64,000 bases of DNA from Hydrococcus rivularis NIES-593 (GCF_001904635.1 NZ_MRCB01000010.1:43840-107839); one strand, 5' to 3'; positions 33,560 to 42,359 are shown, counted from the stretch's first letter. Numbers and translations are program-made. The notes: generated from the sequence alone by a model not told the origin.

Positions 33560-33913
33560 TTATTGTTGTTCGACGGTTCCTTCAGGTGTCCAGACGTAGC
33601 GATCGCCCTGTCCCCAAAACCCGTTATATTTGGTGATGCGGACATCTCCTCGCACTTTCGTTTGACATGCCAAACGACGATTTTTGGTAGGAGAATGGGG
33701 AGGCAGCGATCGCCTGGTTTTGTCTTTCCAGTTAGGTTCGGATACTTCACCTTCGATTTCTACCGCGCAAGTTCCGCAACTGCCAATCCCCATGCAGTTG
33801 ATAATTTTGGCATTGCCGTTATAGAGATCGATACCATTTTCTATTAACACTCGGCGTAAGTTGGCACCTTGAGGGCAGGTAATAGTTTTTCCTTGGGCTG
33901 TTACTGTAGGCAT
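33560..33913 (-). CDS. 2Fe-2S ferredoxin
   Basis: A 117-residue ferredoxin-fold protein with cluster cysteines C40, C46, C49 and C83 (C-x5-C-x2-C-x33-C). The first gap of five residues (C-M-G-I-G-S-C) differs from the C-x4-C of PetF and is adrenodoxin-like. The C-terminus carries the unusual tail Y-N-G-F-W-G-Q-G-D-R-Y-V-W-T-P-E-G. It is therefore a secondary electron carrier, not the main photosynthetic ferredoxin. Its partner is unknown. It is divergent from cimA with a 66-bp spacer. Confidence 0.88.
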   Translation of the reverse strand: MPTVTAQGKTITCPQGANLRRVLIENGIDLYNGNAKIINCMGIGSCGTCAVEIEGEVSEPNWKDKTRRSLPPHSPTKNRRLACQTKVRGDVRITKYNGFWGQGDRYVWTPEGTVEQQ

Positions 33914-33979
33914 TGGCGACTACCTTCTCAAAAACTGCGTTTCTTTCCTTTACATAAGTTTACATATTGTAACGATTTC

Positions 33980-35605
33980 ATGAGTACAGCTAACCAGATT
34001 TGGCTTTACGATACCACTCTCAGAGATGGCGCACAGCAAGAGGGAATCTCCCTATCTGTGGAAGATAAACTGAGAATTGCGCAAAAACTAGACGAAATGG
34101 GAATTCCCTTTATTGAGGGAGGCTGGCCCGGAGCCAATCCAAAAGACGTACAATTTTTCTGGCAGCTAAAAGAGCAACCTCTGACGCAAGCTGAAGTCGT
34201 CGCCTTTTGCTTCACTCGCCGTCCCAACATCCTCGCCGCAGAAGATAAAATGCTGCAAGCGATTCTCGCTGCGGGGACTCGTTGGGTGACGATTGTTGGT
34301 AAATCCTGGGATCTCCATGTCACTGAAGGATTGAAAACCAGCCTAGAAGAGAACCTCAACATGATACGCGATACGATCGCGTATCTTCGCTCTCAAGGAA
34401 GGCGAGTCATTTACGATGCCGAACACTGGTTTGACGGTTACAAGCATAACCCTGACTATGCTATGCAATGCCTTAAAATGGCTAGGGATGCAGGTGCAGA
34501 ATGGTTAGTTTTTTGCGATACCAATGGCGGCACGCTTCCCCATGAAATAAGTCAAGTTGTCAAAGAAGTTGTCAGAAGTTTATTAGAAGACTCAGCTACG
34601 ATTCCCCAACTCGGCATTCATCCTCATAATGATGGAGGTACAGCGGTTGCCAACGCGATCGCAGCCGTCTTAGAAGGTGCGACCATGGTACAGGGAACGA
34701 TCAACGGTTATGGCGAACGCTGCGGCAATGCCAATCTCTGTACGTTAATCCCCAATTTGCAGCTGAAACTCGGCTATCGCTGTCTCGAAGATTGGCAACT
34801 TGCACAACTAACTGCAACTAGCCGTTTAGTGAGCGAGGTTGTCAATATGGCTCCCAACGATCGCGCGCCTTTTGTGGGACGTTCGGCATTCGCTCACAAA
34901 GGCGGGCTTCACGTTTCAGCCGTCCAAAGAAATCCGATTACTTACGAACACATTGAGCCAGAATTAGTCGGCAACGAACGTCGAATTCTCATCTCCGAAC
35001 AATCGGGATTGAGTAATGTGTTGTCTAAAGCACGTAGTTTTGGGATCGAGTTGGATAAGCAAGATGCCACTTGCCAACACATTCTAGAACGCCTCAAAAC
35101 GCTAGAGAATGAAGGATATCAATTTGAAGCCGCAGAAGCGAGTTTTGAATTATTGATGCGCGAAGCTTTGGGACAGCGATCGGAGATGTTTCAGGTGAAA
35201 GGGTTTCAAGTACACTGCGATATGTTAAAGTGGACGGACATGCCTTACAGTAACGCTCTGGCGACGATTAAGGTAGTCGTTAAAGGAGAAGAGATCCTGG
35301 AAGCAGCAGAAGGAAACGGGCCCGTCTCGGCATTGGATAATGCATTGCGGAAAGCGTTAGCGAAGTTTTATCCAGAAATCGCCAATTTCCATCTAACCGA
35401 TTATAAAGTCCGAATTTTAGATGGCAGTTCGGGAACCGCAGCTAAAACCCGCGTTTTGGTAGAGTCGAGCAATGGCAAAGAACGCTGGACGACGGTAGGC
35501 GTTTCGACCAATATTTTAGATGCTTCCTATCAGGCAGTAATTGAAGGAATAGAATATGGTTTGCTATTAAAATCGACAGCAAAAACTGCTGTAACTTCAA
35601 TTTAA
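33980..35605 (+). CDS. cimA: Citramalate synthase
   Basis: A 541-residue enzyme of the DRE-TIM metallolyase family. It condenses pyruvate and acetyl-CoA to citramalate, the threonine-independent route to isoleucine known in Cyanothece. The barrel has L-Y-D-T-T-L-R-D-G-A-Q-Q-E-G-I-S-L at the start, F-C-D-T-N-G-G, H-P-H-N-D-G-G-T-A-V-A-N, G-x-G-E-R-C-G-N-A-N-L, and a C-terminal regulatory domain. R-D-G-A-Q-Q-E-G and the long linker favour CimA over LeuA. I place the start at the ATG at 33980; an upstream in-frame extension to 33869 would overlap the divergent ferredoxin gene. Confidence 0.92.
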   Translation: MSTANQIWLYDTTLRDGAQQEGISLSVEDKLRIAQKLDEMGIPFIEGGWPGANPKDVQFFWQLKEQPLTQAEVVAFCFTRRPNILAAEDKMLQAILAAGTRWVTIVGKSWDLHVTEGLKTSLEENLNMIRDTIAYLRSQGRRVIYDAEHWFDGYKHNPDYAMQCLKMARDAGAEWLVFCDTNGGTLPHEISQVVKEVVRSLLEDSATIPQLGIHPHNDGGTAVANAIAAVLEGATMVQGTINGYGERCGNANLCTLIPNLQLKLGYRCLEDWQLAQLTATSRLVSEVVNMAPNDRAPFVGRSAFAHKGGLHVSAVQRNPITYEHIEPELVGNERRILISEQSGLSNVLSKARSFGIELDKQDATCQHILERLKTLENEGYQFEAAEASFELLMREALGQRSEMFQVKGFQVHCDMLKWTDMPYSNALATIKVVVKGEEILEAAEGNGPVSALDNALRKALAKFYPEIANFHLTDYKVRILDGSSGTAAKTRVLVESSNGKERWTTVGVSTNILDASYQAVIEGIEYGLLLKSTAKTAVTSI

Positions 35606-35637
35606 TTAAATATTTTTTTTACACTACAAAAAAGCAA

Positions 35638-35685
35638 CGATCGCTATCTTGTTCTACCTTTTAAACGACATAGCGATCGCTTTTT
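35638..35685 (+). terminator. Terminator after cimA
   Basis: CGATCGCTAT (35638-35647) pairs with ATAGCGATCG (35670-35679), followed by CTTTTT. The stem is built from HIP1-like sequence and has a 22-base loop. Confidence 0.55.
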
Positions 35686-35690
35686 GCTAA

Positions 35691-35780
35691 TACCAATTTT
35701 CAGGTTTTCGCGATCGACATTCTTCTCCTCTCTCCCAAATAGGGAGATCGACTATCTCTGTCATTAATGAATGAAAAAAA
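35691..35780. mobile_element. TIR element copy 2 (decayed)
   Basis: It begins TACCAATTTTCAGGTTTTCG, like the other copies, but lacks about 20 bases of the central stem and has lost the terminal TGGTA: ATGAATGAAAAAAAATAT replaces ATGAATGAAAAATGGTAT. The ATG of the following small gene lies inside its right end. Confidence 0.6.
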
Positions 35781-36003
35781 ATATAGCGATGAATACGTGG
35801 AATGTATAACGGGTAGAGGAATGCCCCAATTACTGATTAGTAGATTTACAGGCAAACCAACTTCAATCGACAGCGGTAGAGAAGATTTACGCAACCTTCA
35901 CGGCAGCAAACATATGTTTAACAAGTATTATCCCTCGCCAGAAATGCAGATAGATGCTGCTAAAGCACTTGAGAAAGTATGCAAAAAATATTTATTTAGA
36001 TAA
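35767..36003 (+). CDS. Hypothetical, probably 5-prime-truncated gene
   Basis: A 78-residue frame ending 27 bases before the FkbM gene start. The only start codon is the ATG within the right end of the neighbouring TIR element, and there is no ribosome binding site. The protein (Y-V-E-C-I-T-G-R-G-M-P-Q-L-L-I-S, S-G-R-E-D-L-R-N-L-H-G-S-K-H-M, a final K-A-L-E-K-V-C-K-K-Y-L-F helix) matches no family I recognise. It may be the tail of a longer gene cut by the element. Confidence 0.4.
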   Translation: MNEKKYSDEYVECITGRGMPQLLISRFTGKPTSIDSGREDLRNLHGSKHMFNKYYPSPEMQIDAAKALEKVCKKYLFR

Positions 36004-36030
36004 AAATCGGAATTGGGGAAAATATATTCA

Positions 36031-36783
36031 ATGCTGAATGAAACCAATTTGCTCGAAAATAACTCCAACAAAGAATTTTTTAGTAAGTTAGCTAAAATTT
36101 TGCGATCGCAGATGATTATAGTCGATATTGGGGCTAATTCGGGAAAGTATACCTTTGAAGTAAATAAAGCTCTGACTAGTGGTAGTATCTATGCTATTGA
36201 ACCCGATCCAATTAAGTTTGAAAAACTGAAAGAAAAGTGTTCTCAGTGGGAAAAAGACTCTGATAATAAGATACATCTTTTACAGATAGGGATCGGCGAT
36301 CGCAACGGACAAAGCAATTTTTTCTTCTCTAATTCTCCTACTCATAGCATTTTAAAAGAAAATATCTCTCAAGTTAAGCAAGAACTAGACGATGCGATCG
36401 CTTGGGAAGAAATTACAGTAGATATCTATCAGCTTGATACTTTATTTAAACCGATTAAACCAGACATTATTAAAATTGATGTAAAGGGTAAAGAGTTACC
36501 AATTCTTCAGGGCTGTGTAGGTATTTTAAAAACTGGAAAAGCTAAATTTTTAATCCAATTTAGCCATCAAGATTCTTCTGAAATTGAGACAAGTAAAAAG
36601 AAGATATACGAATTCATGAAATCCTTTGATTACTATCCAAGCAACTTCTATGGCATGATTCTTTTTCGCAACCCGAAGCAAGATCATAAATCTCGTCTTA
36701 TAATCGATACTTTTAAGTCAGCTACGCGCCGAATTATATCCCCTTCTCTCCGTCACTGGATTCGTGAGTTTATCAAAAAATAA
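36031..36783 (+). CDS. FkbM-family methyltransferase
   Basis: A 250-residue SAM-dependent methyltransferase. The SAM motif is I-V-D-I-G-A-N-S-G-K-Y-T-F (about 31-43), followed by Y-A-I-E-P-D-P. Then come I-G-D-R-N-G-Q-S-N-F-F and the FkbM landmark I-K-I-D-V-K-G-K-E-L-P-I-L-Q-G, where the usual residue after V is E. These enzymes O-methylate sugars or polyketides. I chose the ATG at 36031; an in-frame TTG at 36013 adds six residues. It is AT-rich compared with cimA and the photosystem genes, as is the sulfotransferase downstream, suggesting an acquired surface-glycan segment. Confidence 0.82.
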   Translation: MLNETNLLENNSNKEFFSKLAKILRSQMIIVDIGANSGKYTFEVNKALTSGSIYAIEPDPIKFEKLKEKCSQWEKDSDNKIHLLQIGIGDRNGQSNFFFSNSPTHSILKENISQVKQELDDAIAWEEITVDIYQLDTLFKPIKPDIIKIDVKGKELPILQGCVGILKTGKAKFLIQFSHQDSSEIETSKKKIYEFMKSFDYYPSNFYGMILFRNPKQDHKSRLIIDTFKSATRRIISPSLRHWIREFIKK

Positions 36784-36785
36784 AT

Positions 36786-36819
36786 GTTAAGTCCGATTTA
36801 ATTCAAGATCGGACTTAAC
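36786..36819 (+). terminator. Terminator-like hairpin after the FkbM gene
   Basis: GTTAAGTCCGAT pairs with ATCGGACTTAAC in a perfect 12-bp stem with a 10-base loop, three bases after the stop. An AATTTAATATT tail follows, without a strict T-run. Confidence 0.55.
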
Positions 36820-36977
36820 AATTTAATATTAACTATATTTTTCTTTATATTTTTGTATTAAAACTTTCGAGAGATTTGATTGAAGTTTTTTAGATTTTAT
36901 TTTAATTGCGATCGCTCGGTCGTCTCCAAAAATTTTAAATTTTTTGGCAATTTGATAAAGTTTATACTGATATCGAT

Positions 36978-37988
36978 TCAGAACCTTACTCTATCCTCAT
37001 CAATAATTTTTAGATATTTTAAAACTTTATTGACGTGCTGTTCTGGAGATGCTACAAATTGCTCGTACTCAATAACTAATGGGGAGATTTGACGCTGCTC
37101 AAAAAATTCTTCCCAAAAACATTCTTCTTGCAAAAGCCATTGGTAATAGCTGTGTAATTTTTCGAGATCGGCATCTTTTATTTTAATCTCGTTGAGACTA
37201 GCTTGATAAGCTTTATACCTTTTATCGGTATCAATATGCCAAGTTTTTGTTTTTTGGGCAATGTATCCTGAAGCTGCCTGTGCGATTTTATCTCGCCTGA
37301 TTAAATAAATAAAATTGAATCGAGCAAGTATTTCATCAAGATCCAAATTATTTTGCTCTCGAAAGGGAAAAAAATGAGATATAAATTTGGTTCCAAAAAC
37401 TCCATTTTCGGTAGTCCGATAGGTCATCAAATTCCGAAGATATCTAAGGCAATCGAAATGACAATTTTGTGTAAGGACTTGACTAGGCTGTCGTAAATGT
37501 TCTTCGGGAAATCCAGCAATTTGCGTTGCTGTTAAAGCCTTACACAAAACCGTCGAACCCGATCGCGCGGTGGAGGCGATCGCATAGGCAATTTTAGGTA
37601 CAATAAATTTACTGTCAGATGCCTGTAACAATGGACGATCTGACGCAACATTGACAAAAAGATCGGAAAATAACTTTAAAATAGGAGTTTCTAGATTTAA
37701 TTGCTCAAGCTTTTGTTTGAGGCGATCGAAAATGAAATGCTCGTCATCAATAGATGCAACGATAATAGCTTGGTAATTTAATAGATCGTCGCGACTGTAA
37801 TTAAACCCATCTGAGTTTTCAGACAAGCAGTAATAATCATAATGACTATTAGTATTACTGCGAGCGAAAAAATTTTGTAAATATTGAATCGTTTCTTCTT
37901 CGCCAACAAAAAGTAAATTGCCGCGATCGCTCAGTTTTTTTAGTAAGCGAACTTCAGCAATGCGATCGAAGATTTCCTCTACTTTCAT
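36978..37988 (-). CDS. Stf0-type sulfotransferase
   Basis: A protein of about 336 residues. The C-terminal two thirds is a PAPS-dependent sulfotransferase: A-S-T-A-R-S-G-S-T-V-L-C-K-A-L (5-prime phosphosulfate loop), G-F-P-E-E-H-L-R, F-G-T-K-F-I-S-H, Y-L-I-R-R-D-K-I-A-Q-A-A-S (3-prime phosphate motif) and P-L-V-I-E-Y-E-Q-F. This matches the Stf0 group, first known for trehalose sulfation in mycobacteria. The N-terminal 115 residues have no clear match. I start at the ATG at 37988; an upstream in-frame start at 38033 would add 15 residues. It follows the D1 gene on the same strand but behind a strong terminator. Confidence 0.82.
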   Translation of the reverse strand: MKVEEIFDRIAEVRLLKKLSDRGNLLFVGEEETIQYLQNFFARSNTNSHYDYYCLSENSDGFNYSRDDLLNYQAIIVASIDDEHFIFDRLKQKLEQLNLETPILKLFSDLFVNVASDRPLLQASDSKFIVPKIAYAIASTARSGSTVLCKALTATQIAGFPEEHLRQPSQVLTQNCHFDCLRYLRNLMTYRTTENGVFGTKFISHFFPFREQNNLDLDEILARFNFIYLIRRDKIAQAASGYIAQKTKTWHIDTDKRYKAYQASLNEIKIKDADLEKLHSYYQWLLQEECFWEEFFEQRQISPLVIEYEQFVASPEQHVNKVLKYLKIIDEDRVRF

Positions 37989-38053
37989 ATTAATTTTTCT
38001 TCGCTTGCAGGTTTTTATCATTATATAGCGCAAAACTTACAAGTCTTGCGCTC

Positions 38054-38084
38054 AAAAAAAGAGCGTTTCAACTGGGAAACGCTC
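38054..38084 (-). terminator. Rho-independent terminator of the D1 gene
   Basis: GAGCGTTTC and GAAACGCTC form a perfect 9-bp stem with loop AACTGG (38061-38084). On the minus strand it is followed directly by seven T residues (38054-38060), 29 bases after the psbA stop. Confidence 0.9.
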
Positions 38085-38112
38085 AAATTTAATCGAGTCA
38101 TTGGAGGATTAC

Positions 38113-39183
38113 TTAACTGATTGAAACAGCTTCACCACCTGCCAAAACCAGTGGAAAGTGATGGGTATTCGGCGCGTGCATTGCTCTCAAACCCAAATTG
38201 GCGCGATTAATTAAGTCGGCATCGGTATAAATTGGATGACCGTGGCTGTCGAGAATGGATTGGTTGAAATTGAAACCGTTGAGATTGAACGACATCGTGC
38301 TAATACCCAGTGCAGCACACCAGATACCTATCGTGGGCAATGCAGCGAGCAAAAAGTGGATGGCACGGTGATTGCGCATGGCCAGACTGGGGATGAGAAG
38401 GCGACCCAGATAGCCAACATGTCCAGCAAGCAGATTATAGGTTACTTCTTTTTGACCGAACTTATAACCAGCATTTATCGATTCCTCATTTGTAGTTTCT
38501 CGAATCAAACTGGATGTGACCAAAGAACCATGCGTAGCAGCTAACAATGCGCCGCCAAATATGCCAGCAACTCCTAACATGTGCAGCGGATGCATCAAGA
38601 TATTGTGATTGGCTTGGAATGCCAACATAAAGTGGAACGTACCGCTGATGCCCAGAGGCATTCCTTCTGCAAAAGCCCCTTGACCGATGGGATAAACCAG
38701 GAATACGGCTGTGGCGGCTGCGGCAGGTGCCGAGAATGCCACGGAAATCCAAGGACGCATCCCCAAGCGATAGCTGAGTTCCCACAGACGACCCAGATAG
38801 CACCAAATGCCAATCAGGAAATGAAGAATAATTAGTTGATAGGGACCGCCATTATAAAGCCACTCGTCCATGGAAGCCGCGTCCCAAATCGGATAGAAAT
38901 GTAAGCCAATCGCAGCAGAAGTGGGAACGACGGCAGCAGTAATAAGATTGTTACCGCCCAATAGAGAACCGATTATGGGTTCCCGAATGCCGTCCATATC
39001 CACTGGGGGAGCGACGATAAAGGCAATGATAAAACAAATGCTGGCAGCGAGAAGGGTAGGAATCATCAAAACACCAAACCAACCAATGTAGATGCGATTG
39101 TCGGTACTCGTTACCCAATTGCAAAATCCTTCCCAAATCCTGCCAATGTCTAATTCGCGGCGACGTTGAATAACGCTGGTCAT
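38113..39183 (-). CDS. psbA: Divergent photosystem II D1 protein (rogue/sentinel type)
   Basis: A 356-residue D1 homologue with all five helices. In Synechocystis PsbA2 numbering it keeps H118, Y161 (YZ), H190, H198, H215, H252, H272, H332, H337 and A344. It lacks manganese-cluster ligands: D170 is E (A-F-A-E-G-M-P-L-G), E189 is N (F-Q-A-N-H-N-I-L), E333 is A and D342 is V ([15 protein letters not shown]). Pheophytin contacts are changed (130 is L, Y147 is F), and the QB pocket has S264 to A plus one inserted residue after H252. W131 is kept, so it does not look like chlorophyll f synthase. The second ATG (39183) has better spacing from AGGAG; the first (39189) adds M-A. It is monocistronic with its own terminator. 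Confidence 0.93.
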   Translation of the reverse strand: MTSVIQRRRELDIGRIWEGFCNWVTSTDNRIYIGWFGVLMIPTLLAASICFIIAFIVAPPVDMDGIREPIIGSLLGGNNLITAAVVPTSAAIGLHFYPIWDAASMDEWLYNGGPYQLIILHFLIGIWCYLGRLWELSYRLGMRPWISVAFSAPAAAATAVFLVYPIGQGAFAEGMPLGISGTFHFMLAFQANHNILMHPLHMLGVAGIFGGALLAATHGSLVTSSLIRETTNEESINAGYKFGQKEVTYNLLAGHVGYLGRLLIPSLAMRNHRAIHFLLAALPTIGIWCAALGISTMSFNLNGFNFNQSILDSHGHPIYTDADLINRANLGLRAMHAPNTHHFPLVLAGGEAVSIS

Positions 39184-39423
39184 AGCCATTAGCTCCTACT
39201 ATGAAAACTACAAGAAGATTTTTGGAAATTTCAACTAAAAAACTCTTGGAAAATTCTAGGATTTTTTATCTTAATCTACATCTATTGTAAAATGAGCATT
39301 AAAGAGATAATAGCCATATTATTGCTTTTTGAATTAATTTTTATCAATTGGTAAAAGTTTTTAAAAAAGTCAACCAATCTAAATTTTTTTATAAAAAACT
39401 TAATATCTAGAGTTTTTTTTTCG

Positions 39424-40302
39424 TTAAATTCTACCTTTTAAAGCTTCTAACTCTTCTCGTAGCGATCGCGGTTGATAACCTATAGCAAAAGCTTTAGAGC
39501 TATCTAAAGAAGTATCGGGAGAACGAGGAGCAGACATCGGTACGTCTTTTTGTTGACAAGTTTTGATGTTTTCTTGCGGAAGTTCCAATATTTCTGCCAA
39601 TAAGCGACCGAATTGATAGCGAGATACTCTTTCTTTCCCGCCTAAATGAAGCAGTCCTACAACTTTTTTTTCTATGGCTAATAATAATCCATTAGTTGCC
39701 GTCGAACCGCTGATAGGCGTTCTAAACTCATCGGTAAATAAACTGAGTTCTTTTCCGGCTTTGAGAATCTCGATAAAAGGTTGAATAAAACTACCGGCCA
39801 CCGGAGAAGCAACGCCAAACATTAACGGCATTCGACAAATGGCAGTCTTAGGATAGCATTCTAACATTCCCCGTTCGGCGAGGACTTTTTGCTCGCCGTA
39901 ATAGCTAATTGGAGAAACGGGATCGGTTTCTCGATAGGGAGGATTTAGGCCGTTAAAAACTAGGTCAGTGGAAGTAAAAACGCAAGGAATAGCGCGATCG
40001 CTACACAAGCGGGCAATATTTAGGGAAGCCGTAACATTAATGGCATAAGATTCATCGGGATGCTCTTGACAAAAATTTGGCTTGGATTGAGCGGCGGTAT
40101 GAATGACGGCTACTGGTTGAATGTCTGTAAATAACTGTTTGAGGGCATGAAAATCTGTTAGCTCGACCTTGAGAAGCGTAACGCCGGGAATTTCAACCGC
40201 ATGGGCCAAATAAGTCCCGCAAACGTCCCATTTTTGTCGGGCTTGCTGACAAAGATTCCAGCCCAAAAAACCGCTAGCTCCTGTGACTAAAAGTTTTTGC
40301 AT
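39424..40302 (-). CDS. RmlD-like NAD(P)-dependent sugar reductase (extended SDR)
   Basis: A 292-residue Rossmann protein: L-L-V-T-G-A-S-G-F-L-G-W-N (4-16), V-I-H-T-A-A-Q-S-K-P, a S-T-D-L-V-F-N-G segment and Y-Y-G-E-Q-K (catalytic Y-x-x-x-K). The S-T-D-x-V-F-x-G pattern is typical of dTDP-4-dehydrorhamnose reductases and their relatives, although no other rhamnose genes are near. It could equally be a general sugar-nucleotide reductase. The gene ends 234 bp from the D1 start, and the gap between is AT-rich promoter sequence. Confidence 0.85.
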   Translation of the reverse strand: MQKLLVTGASGFLGWNLCQQARQKWDVCGTYLAHAVEIPGVTLLKVELTDFHALKQLFTDIQPVAVIHTAAQSKPNFCQEHPDESYAINVTASLNIARLCSDRAIPCVFTSTDLVFNGLNPPYRETDPVSPISYYGEQKVLAERGMLECYPKTAICRMPLMFGVASPVAGSFIQPFIEILKAGKELSLFTDEFRTPISGSTATNGLLLAIEKKVVGLLHLGGKERVSRYQFGRLLAEILELPQENIKTCQQKDVPMSAPRSPDTSLDSSKAFAIGYQPRSLREELEALKGRI

Positions 40303-40394
40303 AAGAACTGGTCATTGGTCGCTAATAACCGAACACTGTTAAGTGTAACTCTGCCATAATTCTTAATAGGGACGATTCGGTTATTGCTGGGGCA

Positions 40395-41600
40395 ATGAGT
40401 TTATCTATGAAACGGCTAGGCGTATATTTGAGTTTGCTAGCGATCGGCGCGGGCGCAGGAGTAGGAGGAGGTTATTACTTACTCTCCCAACAATCTAAAC
40501 AGACACAAGAAACGCCCCAGATAGTTCCCACCGCTTTTAGTAAAGCCTTGCCGATTCCATCGGGTTCGGCATCCCAAGAGAATTTAAACTTTATTGCCAG
40601 GGCAGCACAAAAAGTAGGACCCGCCGTCGTGCGTATCGATGCAGCCCGTCAGGTGAGCCAACAAGTCCCGGAGTCGTTCGATCAACCCTTTTTCCGACGA
40701 TTTTTCGGTCAAGACTTGCCGATTCCCAGAGAATATATAGAGAGAGGAACGGGATCGGGATTTATTCTTAGCGCCGACGGACGCTTGCTCACTAACGCAC
40801 ATGTAGTCGAAGGCGCAGCTCGCGTTAAGGTAACGCTCAAAGACGGTCAGATATATGATGGTCAGGTAGTGGGAATAGACAAGGTGACCGATGTAGCGGT
40901 GGTGAAAATTAATGCCAGCGACTTACCGACCGTGACGCTTGGCAATGCAGAAAACTTGCAACCGGGAGAATGGGCGATCGCAATTGGCAATCCTTTAGGT
41001 TTAGATAATACCGTCACGGTGGGAATTATTAGCGCTTTGGGTCGCTCTAGCAGCGATGTCGGCGTCCCCGACAAACGAGTCAGATTCATCCAAACCGATG
41101 CCGCGATCAATCCCGGTAACTCTGGCGGTCCCCTTCTCAACGCCGCAGGCGAAGTGATCGGGGTCAATACTGCGATTCGGGCAGACGCTCAAGGGTTGGG
41201 TTTTGCTATTCCCATCGAAACCGCCCAGCGAATTGCCGAACAACTGTTTACAAAAGGAAAAGTGGATCATCCTTACCTGGGAATCCATATGGTTACGCTG
41301 TCTCCCGAATTGCGAGAAGAACTCAATCGAGATAAAGAACTCAACTTAAATATCACTGCGGAGCGAGGTGTATTAGTCATCCGCGTCGTCCCGAACTCGC
41401 CCGCAGCAAAGGCGGGTTTTCGAGCGGGAGATATTATTGAGAGAGTCAGCGGTCAAAAGGTAGCTACGGCTGCTGACGTACAAGAACAAGTCGAAAAGAG
41501 CCAAATTGGAACGACACTAAAAGTCGAGGTCAATCGAGATGGCGACACGAAAACCTTGACCGTCGAACCCGGTGCGTTTCCGGCGGAGCAAGAAAACTAA
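40395..41600 (+). CDS. HtrA/Deg-family serine protease with PDZ domain
   Basis: A 401-residue protease for damaged envelope or lumenal proteins. Residues 7-31 form a signal/anchor helix. The trypsin-like domain has the triad H136 (T-N-A-H-V-V), D166 (V-T-D-V-A-V-V) and S243 (G-N-S-G-G-P). One PDZ domain spans about 290-395 (G-V-L-V-I-R-V-V-P-N-S-P-A-A-K-A-G-F-R-A-G-D-I-I). Cyanobacteria have three paralogues (HtrA, HhoA, HhoB); sequence reading alone does not tell which one this is. It is convergent with the YdcF gene, 4 bases apart. Confidence 0.94.
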   Translation: MSLSMKRLGVYLSLLAIGAGAGVGGGYYLLSQQSKQTQETPQIVPTAFSKALPIPSGSASQENLNFIARAAQKVGPAVVRIDAARQVSQQVPESFDQPFFRRFFGQDLPIPREYIERGTGSGFILSADGRLLTNAHVVEGAARVKVTLKDGQIYDGQVVGIDKVTDVAVVKINASDLPTVTLGNAENLQPGEWAIAIGNPLGLDNTVTVGIISALGRSSSDVGVPDKRVRFIQTDAAINPGNSGGPLLNAAGEVIGVNTAIRADAQGLGFAIPIETAQRIAEQLFTKGKVDHPYLGIHMVTLSPELREELNRDKELNLNITAERGVLVIRVVPNSPAAKAGFRAGDIIERVSGQKVATAADVQEQVEKSQIGTTLKVEVNRDGDTKTLTVEPGAFPAEQEN

Positions 41601-41604
41601 TTTC

Positions 41605-42273
41605 CTAACGCTCACAGGCATATCCTTTTTCTTTCCACACTTGTAAATCGACATTCGCCAACTCTTTGACATCAAAGCAAGGTGGCTGAATCAATTGGCT
41701 AAAAAATGACCAAACTATGCTGCGAGTTACATCTAATGTGGTTTTCAGTGTTGACTCTCGATTGCCTGGAACTCCCTTTTCTTGGACAGGATCTATTTCG
41801 ACTGCCATTCCTTGAGCGCCTAGTAAAATTTTGGACATCCATTCCGCCCGTTCTATATGACTGCCAGAAGTAACTAATTTAACCTTGTGAGCGTTCCAGC
41901 GACGTAGAATTGGCGCGCTGAAAAAGAAATTGCCAAAAGTTGAATCGGCACATCTTTCCAACCAAATTTGCTCCAATCTAGCGCCCGCTCGTTGAAAAAT
42001 GAATAAAATACAGGGATCGTCAGAACCATGAGAAATTAAGAAGGGAATATCTGGATAGTCCTTTGTCAACCATGCTGCATGAATTTCTCGTTGGATACTA
42101 CCCCCCAGTACCAACACGGCATCTACGGGTTTCGAGGCATTGGTTGGCAATCGCACGGCAATATTGAATAACAAACTAGCTAGCATCGCGCCTAAGATAA
42201 CGATCGCGACTACTTTGAGCAGTCTTTTTCGTTGCTTGCGAGCTAATTTGCGGCGCAAATCCAGCTTTTTCAC
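41605..42273 (-). CDS. YdcF/DUF218 family protein
   Basis: A 222-residue protein. A very basic start (K-K-L-D-L-R-R-K-L-A-R-K-Q-R-K-R) precedes a membrane anchor (about 20-42). The DUF218 domain opens with D-A-V-L-V-L-G-G-S-I-Q-R-E-I and has L-I-S-H-G-S-D-D-P, E-x-x-A-D-S-T-F-G-N and K-L-V-T-S-G-S-H-I-E-R-A. Relatives such as ElyC/SanA act in envelope integrity, and others bind nucleotides; the role here is unknown. Confidence 0.85.
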   Translation of the reverse strand: MKKLDLRRKLARKQRKRLLKVVAIVILGAMLASLLFNIAVRLPTNASKPVDAVLVLGGSIQREIHAAWLTKDYPDIPFLISHGSDDPCILFIFQRAGARLEQIWLERCADSTFGNFFFSAPILRRWNAHKVKLVTSGSHIERAEWMSKILLGAQGMAVEIDPVQEKGVPGNRESTLKTTLDVTRSIVWSFFSQLIQPPCFDVKELANVDLQVWKEKGYACER

Positions 42274-42359
42274 GATTACAATAACCAGAAGTGACCAAGA
42301 TAAACTTTACCATCGTTACACTTCTGTTGACCTTGTAAGACCGCGATCGTGTGTAGCTA

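Noticed and set aside
38113-39183. Chlorophyll f synthase (ChlF, super-rogue D1) as identity
   Set aside because: Position 131 keeps the canonical tryptophan and 130 is leucine, unlike the changes described for ChlF; no far-red photoacclimation genes (paralogous psaA/psaB, psbB-D, apc, rfpABC) are nearby.
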